From: CAYRYU01 sp964428355
Lineage (GTDB): Bacteria > Muiribacteriota > Ozemobacteria > Ozemobacterales > Ozemobacteraceae
Direction of reading: 5' to 3'
NCBI GenBank assembly: GCA_964428355.1
Contig: CAYRYU010000024.1
Span: 12,964 to 76,963 of the forward strand
Length of the DNA stretch: 64,000 nt
The notes beneath the pieces are model-generated. The model saw only the letters and a program-made list of their open reading frames with translations. It was not told the origin of the DNA and made no database searches. Of the stretch, positions 58,491-64,000 are shown one piece after another. The stretch's first letter is position 1, and every line of letters starts with the position of its first letter. The position numbers and the translations under genes were made by a program.

Positions 58491-60872
58491 CTACTTCTTC
58501 CGTTTCTTTTCCGGAGCGGCGTTGAGCGCCCTCCACACATCCTCCTGGCGGATGGGCATGTGGGTGAGGTCCGCCCCGCATGCGTTCTGGATCGCGTTTC
58601 CAAGGGCCCCGCAGACGGCGATCATGGAGTGTTCCCCAACTCCGCGGGCTCCGAACGGACCGTCGATCTGAGGGGTTTCGACCGCGATGGCCTCGACCTC
58701 CTCGGGCATATCGAGGGACGTGGGAATCTTGTTGTCGGTGAAGGAGGGATTGAGCAGGTGACCCTCCTTGTCGTAGATGTAGCCTTCGCACATCGCCGTT
58801 CCAAGCCCCTGGATCATCCCCCCGATCGCCTGGCCCCTCACGCAGATGGGGTTGATGGCCTTTCCCACGTCGAAAGCGGAGGCTACCTTGATCAGGTTGT
58901 ACTCTCCGCTGACAGGGTCGACCTCGACGATCAGGCCGTGGGCTCCGTAAGTCCAGTCGAGGGCGGGCCGCCCCATCCCCGTCTCTTTGTCGAGGTTGGA
59001 AAGCCCTTGCGCGATGTATCTTCCGACACCGATCAGGGGGCCTCCGATCGCGTTCCCGTCCGGATAAGCGTATCCGACGGCGATCTGTCGGAAACTGACC
59101 GAATGTCCCGGATGATGGCGGACGAAGATCTTTTCGTGGTCGTGGTCCAGGTCACAGGCATTGGCGCGGAGAACCTGCCCGGCGACCTCGTAGGCTCTTG
59201 CGAGGAGGTCCCTGGCTGCGAGAATGCCGGCATTTCCGCTCAGGAGAAGGCCCTTGGACGCGACCGTCTGCCAGTCGTAGGGGTCACGATCCGTATCGTT
59301 TTCGATCGGGAGCTTGACCTTTTCGACGGGGAAACGGAGGGTTTCGGCGATGCACTGGACGATCGCGGTATAGGTTCCCGCCCCGATCTCGGTGAGAGAC
59401 AGGTTGGCCATGACCGTGCCATCCTCGTTCATTTTCAGGATCACGACGGTTCCGGTAAAGGGCGGCATCGCGGGAGCCTTGTGAAGGGCGACCACGGCCT
59501 TCCCGATCTTCATCCCGGTCTTCTTCTCGCGTGCCTTTTCCGAGGCCGACAGTTTTCCATAACCGACCGAAGCCGCGACCGCTTCCATGCACTTCGACAC
59601 GTTGCCGGTATTGGCCGAGATCTCTTCGCCGGTGAGCGTGACGGAACCCGGTTTCAGGGCATTGATGAGTCGAAGTTTGAGGGGATCCATGCCGATCGTG
59701 CGGGCGATCAGGTCCATGTGGCGTTCCAGACCCCAGGAGAACTCGACGTGTCCGAACCCTCGGTAAGCAGTCCCGAATGGTTTGTTCGTGTAGACCGTGT
59801 AGGCATCAACCCAGGCATTGGGATACTCGTACGGTCCGCCCGCGGAGTAGCCGGATGCCCTGGTAACGTTGACCGCGTAATCGGCGTAGGCCCCGGCATC
59901 CCAGTACATCGTCATCTTCTGTGCCGTTATCCGGCCGTTTCGCTTGACCCCGGTCTTGATGTTGTAGACCAGCCCGGACCGGCAGGGAAGGAGGCTGAAC
60001 TCCTCCTCCCGGGTCGCCTGGAGTTTGACCGGCCGGCCGCCCGATTTCCGGGACAGGCAGCAGGCAAGGGGCTCGAGGTGGATCCCCGCCTTGCCGCCGA
60101 ACCCGCCGCCGACGTAGGGAATGAACACCTTGATATTCGCGTGCGGGATTCCGAAAGAATGGGCGAAAAGGTTCCGCACCGTGAACGGGGACTGGGCAGA
60201 GGTGTGGATCACAATCCGGTCGCCCAGCTGCCACTGCCCGATCGCGACATGGGTTTCCATGGGGACGTGCTGGACATTGGGGTTGGAATACTGGCGTTCG
60301 ACGATGAAATCGGCCTCCTTGAAACCCTTTTCCACGTCGCCCTTCCGGAGCTTCGTATGGTTGGCGATGTTCGTCCCCGGAACCGGGGTGAAAACCGCTT
60401 TGACGTAGTCGTATCTCCCCAGGTCGGGGTGTACCAGCGGGGCGGTTTTCTTCAGCGCTTCGACCGGATCGAGAGCCGGCGTCATGACCTCGTAATCAAC
60501 CTGGATCAGGTCGACTGCCTGCTGGGCGATGGTCCAGGACTCGGCCGCGACCGCGGCAACGGCTTCACCGAAATGCCGGACGACCCCGCGGGCCATGACA
60601 TATTTGTCCACCAGGTACAAACCGACGCGATTGTCCAGGTCGTTGCCCGTGAGCACCGCATGGACTCCGGGAAGTTTCTCCGCCTTCGAGATGTCGATCT
60701 TCCGGATCCTGGCCTTCGCATGGGGACTGCGCTTGATCTTGCCGAAGAGCATGCCGGGGAAGATCAGATCGCCGGTGTAGAGTGCGGCGCCGGTCAGTTT
60801 CTCGACGGTGTCGATGCGCTCGACTCCCTTTCCAACGGCATGGAGTTCACTGTCGGGAATGTTCTCAAGCAC
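58491..60872 (-). CDS. Xanthine-dehydrogenase-type molybdopterin-binding subunit
   Basis: The protein has 793 residues, full length for the family. It opens 'RIDTVEKLTGAALYTGDL', then has 'VGGGFGGKAGIHLEPLACCL', 'GTAYRGFGHVEFSWGLERHM' and the catalytic Glu at about 747 in 'GARGVGEHSMIAV'. The enzyme hydroxylates N-heterocycles or aldehydes using a Mo-cofactor; the substrate channel residues do not settle whether it is xanthine. The start is GTG, overlapping the end of the Fe-S subunit gene by 8 bases. No XdhC-type maturation gene is in the window. It is the last of three genes in an FAD, Fe-S, Mo subunit order. Confidence 0.93.
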   Translation of the reverse strand: MLENIPDSELHAVGKGVERIDTVEKLTGAALYTGDLIFPGMLFGKIKRSPHAKARIRKIDISKAEKLPGVHAVLTGNDLDNRVGLYLVDKYVMARGVVRHFGEAVAAVAAESWTIAQQAVDLIQVDYEVMTPALDPVEALKKTAPLVHPDLGRYDYVKAVFTPVPGTNIANHTKLRKGDVEKGFKEADFIVERQYSNPNVQHVPMETHVAIGQWQLGDRIVIHTSAQSPFTVRNLFAHSFGIPHANIKVFIPYVGGGFGGKAGIHLEPLACCLSRKSGGRPVKLQATREEEFSLLPCRSGLVYNIKTGVKRNGRITAQKMTMYWDAGAYADYAVNVTRASGYSAGGPYEYPNAWVDAYTVYTNKPFGTAYRGFGHVEFSWGLERHMDLIARTIGMDPLKLRLINALKPGSVTLTGEEISANTGNVSKCMEAVAASVGYGKLSASEKAREKKTGMKIGKAVVALHKAPAMPPFTGTVVILKMNEDGTVMANLSLTEIGAGTYTAIVQCIAETLRFPVEKVKLPIENDTDRDPYDWQTVASKGLLLSGNAGILAARDLLARAYEVAGQVLRANACDLDHDHEKIFVRHHPGHSVSFRQIAVGYAYPDGNAIGGPLIGVGRYIAQGLSNLDKETGMGRPALDWTYGAHGLIVEVDPVSGEYNLIKVASAFDVGKAINPICVRGQAIGGMIQGLGTAMCEGYIYDKEGHLLNPSFTDNKIPTSLDMPEEVEAIAVETPQIDGPFGARGVGEHSMIAVCGALGNAIQNACGADLTHMPIRQEDVWRALNAAPEKKRKK

Positions 60873-61350
60873 GTTTCAGCTCCTCCGTCTTTTTCGATTG
60901 GCCAGTCGCGTCCTGGACCGCCTCGATGATCTGCTTGTAACCGGTGCAGCGGCAGAAGTTGCCCTCGATCGCTTCCTGGATTTCCCTTTTTGAAGGTTTC
61001 GGATTCTCCTTCAGAAGGACTTTTACCGACATGATCATTCCGGGGGTGCAGAAACCGCATTGGACAGCATGGTGCTTCTGGAATGAGGCTTGAAGCTTCG
61101 AAAGCTTGCCGTTCTTCGCTTCCCCCTCGATCGTCTCGATATGCGCCCCGTCTGCCTCCGCGGCCAGGACAAGGCATGAGTTCACGGTCTTCCCGTCCAT
61201 GATGACGGTGCATGCTCCGCATTCCCCCGCTCCGCAGCCCTCTTTCGTGCCGGTCAGGCCGATGTCTTCCCGCAGGAAACGGAGAAGGGTGGAGCTTTCC
61301 GCCACATCCCGCTGGTATTTCCTTCCGTTGATGGTCACGGTGATTTTCAT
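60865..61350 (-). CDS. Xanthine-dehydrogenase-type [2Fe-2S] subunit
   Basis: The protein has 161 residues. A plant-type ferredoxin cluster uses Cys39, 44, 47 and 59 ('EGCGAGECGACTV'), and a second cluster uses Cys98, 101, 133 and 135 ('VQCGFCTPGMIMS', 'NFCRCTGYKQI'). These are the two clusters that pass electrons from the Mo centre to FAD. A GGAGGG site lies upstream of the ATG. It is followed with an 8-base overlap by the Mo subunit and preceded after 45 bases by the FAD subunit. Confidence 0.95.
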   Translation of the reverse strand: MKITVTINGRKYQRDVAESSTLLRFLREDIGLTGTKEGCGAGECGACTVIMDGKTVNSCLVLAAEADGAHIETIEGEAKNGKLSKLQASFQKHHAVQCGFCTPGMIMSVKVLLKENPKPSKREIQEAIEGNFCRCTGYKQIIEAVQDATGQSKKTEELKRA

Positions 61351-61395
61351 GTTCCCTCCAGCTTCTTCTTCAAAAAAACCTTGGCTTCAGCCTGA

Positions 61396-62265
61396 CTATT
61401 GGCCATTGCCGGCAAGGCGGCGGGCTTTTCCACGACCGGTGGCCACGTCCCCGGCAAGCATCCTGTAAAGTTTTTCCACGAAGTTCCGGGCCATGAACAG
61501 ACGGAATTCCTGCGATGCCCGGATGTCCGTGATCGGCTTGATCGCATCCCCGACCTTTTCGACCACTTTTCCCAGCGGAGTCGAAGCCGGGAGATCCTCG
61601 ATGACCACAGGTGTGGGGGCGGCCGCACCAAGCGCGATCCGGAGATTGTTCCCATTGCGGATCATTGCCACGCTAACGAGAGCGAGGTCATGCCCCTTTA
61701 TCCTCTTCAGCTTTTCCATTCCACCCCTCGCTCCGGCCATGTCGGGGGAAACGATGATCCGTTCAACGATTTCGCCCCTCTGAAGGCGCGTCTTCTTCAC
61801 TCCGGTGAAGAAATCCCGGAGGGGGATCAGCCGCCGACGGCCGGCGGAGGCGGTTTCGACGGAAGCACCCAGCGCGAGCAGGGCCGTCCCGAGATCGGCG
61901 CAGGGAGAGGCTGTGCAAATGTTTCCGGCGATGGTGGCCCGGTTCCTCAACTGGGGGGACCCTATCCTGGATGCGGCATCGGCGATGAGAGGAAACTTCG
62001 AGGCGATCACGCGGTCAGAAATCAGCTGGAAACATGTGACCGCAGCCCCGATCGAAAGCCCTTCCACGGGGTCGAAGGAGATAATCCGGTATTCGGGTAT
62101 CTTCTTGATGTCGACCAGGATCCCGGGTTTCTCTTTTCCTCCGCGAACATCCACGAGAAGATCCGTGCCTCCCGCGAGGATTTTCGAACTTGCCTTGTTT
62201 TCGTCGAGAAAAGCCAGCAGCTCCTTCCGCCCGGTCGGAGCGAAGTAACAGAATTCGTGCAGCAT
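61396..62265 (-). CDS. Xanthine-dehydrogenase-type FAD-binding subunit
   Basis: The protein has 289 residues from ATG 62265, which has AGGAGG in front; the frame extends further upstream but without a site. FAD-binding motifs are 'AGGTDLLVDVR' (31-41) and 'NRATIAGNICTASPCADLG' (108-126), with the C-terminal CODH-type domain. It accepts electrons from the Fe-S subunit and passes them to NAD or another acceptor. It is the first gene of the three-subunit operon and has a good promoter upstream. Confidence 0.93.
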   Translation of the reverse strand: MLHEFCYFAPTGRKELLAFLDENKASSKILAGGTDLLVDVRGGKEKPGILVDIKKIPEYRIISFDPVEGLSIGAAVTCFQLISDRVIASKFPLIADAASRIGSPQLRNRATIAGNICTASPCADLGTALLALGASVETASAGRRRLIPLRDFFTGVKKTRLQRGEIVERIIVSPDMAGARGGMEKLKRIKGHDLALVSVAMIRNGNNLRIALGAAAPTPVVIEDLPASTPLGKVVEKVGDAIKPITDIRASQEFRLFMARNFVEKLYRMLAGDVATGRGKARRLAGNGQ

Positions 62266-62301
62266 CCATCCCTCCTGTCTTTGGTCCGGTTTTGTCATCC
62301 T

Positions 62302-62330
62302 ATAATCTCCCAAACCGGGAAATTTGGCAA
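62302..62330 (-). promoter_or_regulatory. Promoter of the xanthine-dehydrogenase-type operon
   Basis: Minus strand: TTGCCA (62330-62325), 17 bp, GATTAT (62307-62302). The spacer contains an inverted repeat (AATTTCCCGG and CCGGG-side dyad). It lies 24 bases from the divergent fumarase promoter. Confidence 0.55.
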
Positions 62331-62353
62331 CGAAATTTCACCCATCCACCCGT

Positions 62354-62382
62354 TTGACACCGGTGGTGTGGGAGTGTACCAT
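62354..62382 (+). promoter_or_regulatory. Promoter of the fumarase operon
   Basis: TTGACA (62354-62359), 17 bp, TACCAT (62377-62382). The -35 box is perfect. The leader to the ATG at 62452 is about 60 bases. Confidence 0.6.
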
Positions 62383-62451
62383 CGTTTCGGTTTTCGGAAT
62401 GAAGGAAACCAGCGTAAATCCAGTTGTCCTGGGCAAAAGGAGCTTCCGGGA

Positions 62452-63300
62452 ATGGTCAGGGAAATACCGGTCCGGAAAGTCGCGGATTCGGTCGCGGAAC
62501 TTCTGGTCACAGCCTGCCAGGACCTTCGCCCCGATGTTCTGGCCTCCCTGGAAGCCGCCCTAGAGCGGGAGGAATCCCCGATCGGAAGGGCGGTCCTCGG
62601 GCAGATTCTTGAAAATTCGCTTGTTGCCAGGATGGAGCGGATTCCGATCTGCCAGGACACCGGCTTTCCTGTGGTCTTCCTCGAAATCGGCCAGGATGTC
62701 CATTTCACGGGGGGTGACCTCGCCTCCGCCGTGAACGATGGAGTGAGAAAGGCCTCCCTGGAGGGGTTCCTCAGGAAATCCCTTATCGCCAACCCGATGA
62801 CCCTCCCCAGGAACACGGGAGACAACACCCCTTCGATCATCCATTCGGAAATCACGGCCGGGGATCGGGTGAAAGTCACCGTCCTCCCGAAGGGGGGTGG
62901 GGCGGAGAACGCCAGCCGGATCGCGATGCTTACCCCGGCGGAAGGCGCGGAAGGGGTGAGGAAGTTCGTTCTCGACACCGTTAGGATGGCTGGCCCCAAC
63001 CCTTGTCCCCCACTTGTGATCGGCGTGGGCGTCGGGGGAACCTTCGATTACGTGGCCTTTCTCGCGAAAAAGGCTCTTCTGCGGGGAATGGGCCAGAGAA
63101 ATGGGGATCCAAGGCTTGCCTTCCTCGAGACCTCTTTCCTTGAGGACGTGAACAAATTGGGTATCGGCCCCGCCGGCCTGGGAGGACGGATCACCGCCCT
63201 GGATCTTTTCCTCGAGGAGTTTCCGAGGCATCTGGCGAGTTTTCCGGTGGCGGTGAACATCCAGTGTCATGCGGCAAGGAGCAGGTCGGCTACGATATGA
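62452..63300 (+). CDS. Class I fumarate hydratase, alpha subunit
   Basis: The protein has 282 residues, matching the alpha subunit of two-subunit class I fumarases. The three cluster ligands are Cys67 ('PICQDTG'), Cys185 ('GPNPCPPLVIG') and Cys272 ('NIQCHAARS'), holding an oxygen-sensitive [4Fe-4S] centre that hydrates fumarate to malate. Family signatures 'NTGDNTPSIIH' and 'KGGGAENASR' are present. ATG 62452 with AAGGAG upstream is chosen; the open frame runs back over the xanthine-dehydrogenase genes but is not coding there. The beta subunit gene follows after 22 bases. It could also be an L(+)-tartrate dehydratase, which is hard to exclude by sequence. Confidence 0.9.
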   Translation: MVREIPVRKVADSVAELLVTACQDLRPDVLASLEAALEREESPIGRAVLGQILENSLVARMERIPICQDTGFPVVFLEIGQDVHFTGGDLASAVNDGVRKASLEGFLRKSLIANPMTLPRNTGDNTPSIIHSEITAGDRVKVTVLPKGGGAENASRIAMLTPAEGAEGVRKFVLDTVRMAGPNPCPPLVIGVGVGGTFDYVAFLAKKALLRGMGQRNGDPRLAFLETSFLEDVNKLGIGPAGLGGRITALDLFLEEFPRHLASFPVAVNIQCHAARSRSATI

Positions 63301-63322
63301 TCCCGGGCTGTTGGAGAGGCTG

Positions 63323-63880
63323 ATGAACGGATCCGTCGAGATCACAACGCCGCTATCGGACGACGTCGTGAAAAGCCTGAGGTCAGGCGCCCAGGTAACG
63401 CTTTCAGGGACGATCTACTCCGCGCGGGACGCCGCGCACAAGAAGCTCTTGGAATTGATCCTCTCGGGAAAACCGCTTCCTTTCGACCTCCGGGGGAGCG
63501 TCATCTTCTACCTGGGACCTTCTCCCGCCCCACCTGGCCGGATCATCGGGTCGGCAGGTCCCACCACGAGCGGGCGGATGGACTCCTTCGTCCGGGTGCT
63601 CATGGAACGTGGACTGAAGGGCATGATCGGGAAGGGAAAACGCAGCCCCGAGGTGATTGGCCTTTTGAAGGAGTTCGTTGGAGTCTACTTCGGTGCCACG
63701 GGTGGGACGGGTGCGCTCCTGGCCAGGTCGGTAAAGGAATCCAATCTCCTGGCTTTTCCCGAACTCGGCCCCGAGGCCATTCTTCGGCTCAGGGTGGAAG
63801 CCCTTCCACTCATCGTCATCGACGACTGCTACGGAAATGACCTGTATTCGGAAAGTGTGGCCCGTTGGGAACGCGGCTAA
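63323..63880 (+). CDS. Class I fumarate hydratase, beta subunit
   Basis: The protein has 185 residues from ATG 63323, which has GGAGAGG upstream and gives the usual N-terminus ('VEITTPLSDDVVKSLRSG'). 'IYSARDAAHKKLLE' (31-44) and 'AGPTTSGRMDSF' (78-89) are the conserved beta-subunit segments lining the active site. An upstream ATG at 63269 would overlap the alpha gene and lacks support. Together with the preceding gene it forms one hydratase. A GC-rich tandem repeat follows the stop codon directly. Confidence 0.92.
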   Translation: MNGSVEITTPLSDDVVKSLRSGAQVTLSGTIYSARDAAHKKLLELILSGKPLPFDLRGSVIFYLGPSPAPPGRIIGSAGPTTSGRMDSFVRVLMERGLKGMIGKGKRSPEVIGLLKEFVGVYFGATGGTGALLARSVKESNLLAFPELGPEAILRLRVEALPLIVIDDCYGNDLYSESVARWERG

Positions 63881-63914
63881 CCGGCCGCGCCTGGCCGGCC
63901 GCGCCTGGCCGGCC
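63881..63914. repeat. 14-bp tandem repeat between fumarase and the next gene
   Basis: CCGGCCGCGCCTGG at 63881-63894 and 63895-63908, plus CCGGCC at 63909-63914. It contains the palindrome GGCCGGCC at each junction. It fills most of the 47-bp gap before the next gene. Confidence 0.93.
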
Positions 63915-63927
63915 CGAGGAGGATGAA

Positions 63928-64000
63928 ATGACAGGGAAACCAGATACCGCCAAACTCCTGGCCAAGGCGAACGAGCCTTCGAAAGAGGCCATGAGGCTCC
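63928..64000 (+). CDS. N-terminus of a possible malic enzyme (3' truncated by window edge)
   Basis: Only the first 24 residues are visible ('TGKPDTAKLLAKANEPSKEA' and 'MRL'). GAGGAGG lies upstream of the ATG at a good distance. The 'PSKEAMRL' start resembles the N-terminus of some NAD(P)-dependent malic enzymes, and a malate-using enzyme next to fumarase would make sense. The visible part is too short to be sure. Confidence 0.45.
   Translation, partial: MTGKPDTAKLLAKANEPSKEAMRL

Noticed and set aside
58236..60929. Very long open frame (897 codons) on the plus strand
   Set aside because: It is antisense to the well-supported xanthine-dehydrogenase subunit; the frame is open because of GC-rich codon bias, and its translation has no recognisable fold.
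62301..62306. Perfect TATAAT on the plus strand
   Set aside because: No -35 box at a suitable distance, and the same bases are part of the minus-strand -10 box; the fumarase promoter at 62354 is better.
61399..62451. Upstream extension of the fumarase alpha frame
   Set aside because: It is antisense to the FAD subunit; the family start and AAGGAG site are at 62452.
1..64000. tRNA, rRNA, insertion sequences or prophage genes
   Set aside because: No CCA-ended cloverleaf, no rRNA core motifs, and no transposase, integrase or phage structural protein could be recognised in any frame.

Overview
The window reads as chromosomal DNA of a Gram-negative, GC-rich, free-living bacterium. It has a TonB-dependent receptor, signal peptides, lipoprotein signals, a Tat signal and type IV-type prepilins. 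The mix of SpoIIE-type phosphatases, pseudopilins, Flp-type pilins, TPR proteins and many unrecognised secreted proteins suggests an uncultured deep-branching lineage such as Candidatus Riflebacteria/Ozemobacteria. That placement is an impression and is not proven by any marker gene. No rRNA, tRNA, CRISPR array, transposase or phage gene was seen. Most genes lie in short operons with 4-base start/stop overlaps. Many intergenic regions carry a recognisable TTGnnn, 17 bp, TAnnnT promoter.

Region 1 (1-13412). The end of a large surface-type protein is followed by an HPt protein and a receiver protein. These converge on a three-gene operon: TonB receptor, YfiR/DUF4154 protein and hybrid histidine kinase. 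Together they look like an outer-membrane-to-cytoplasm phosphorelay. A divergent operon then encodes a secreted HAD phosphatase, three pseudopilin-like proteins, an 895-residue secreted protein and a TPR/HEAT protein.

Region 2 (13413-26597). Two very large membrane PP2C/SpoIIE-type phosphatases, probably an old tandem duplication, overlap by four bases. Divergent from them, an exo-muramidase of the NamZ/DUF1343 family heads a second pseudopilin operon, followed by an LTA-synthase-like sulfatase-fold membrane protein.

Region 3 (26598-44414). A zinc-ribbon protein and CheR, a Nudix hydrolase, and an 856-residue TPR protein overlapping a beta-helix lipoprotein come first. Two Flp-type pilin genes follow, each behind a near-perfect sigma-54 promoter, with a Tat-exported DUF362 protein and a terpenoid-cyclase-fold protein between them. 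Then come five polytopic GT-C-type membrane proteins, two of them clear paralogues in inverted orientation. This suggests coordinated pilus and surface-glycan functions.

Region 4 (44415-64000). An SH3-domain protein, small secreted proteins and a membrane-fused spermidine-synthase-like protein lead to an operon of a zinc-ribbon/beta-propeller protein, a PrsW-type intramembrane protease with its own zinc ribbon, and HflX. Next are a linalool-dehydratase-like protein, an FAD amine-oxidase-like protein, a DUF2877 (AllH-like) protein and a complete three-subunit xanthine-dehydrogenase-type molybdoenzyme. A two-subunit class I fumarase and the start of what may be a malic enzyme close the window.

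Four short GC-rich tandem duplications (14, 18, 30 and 60 bp periods), each with a palindromic core, are scattered across the window.
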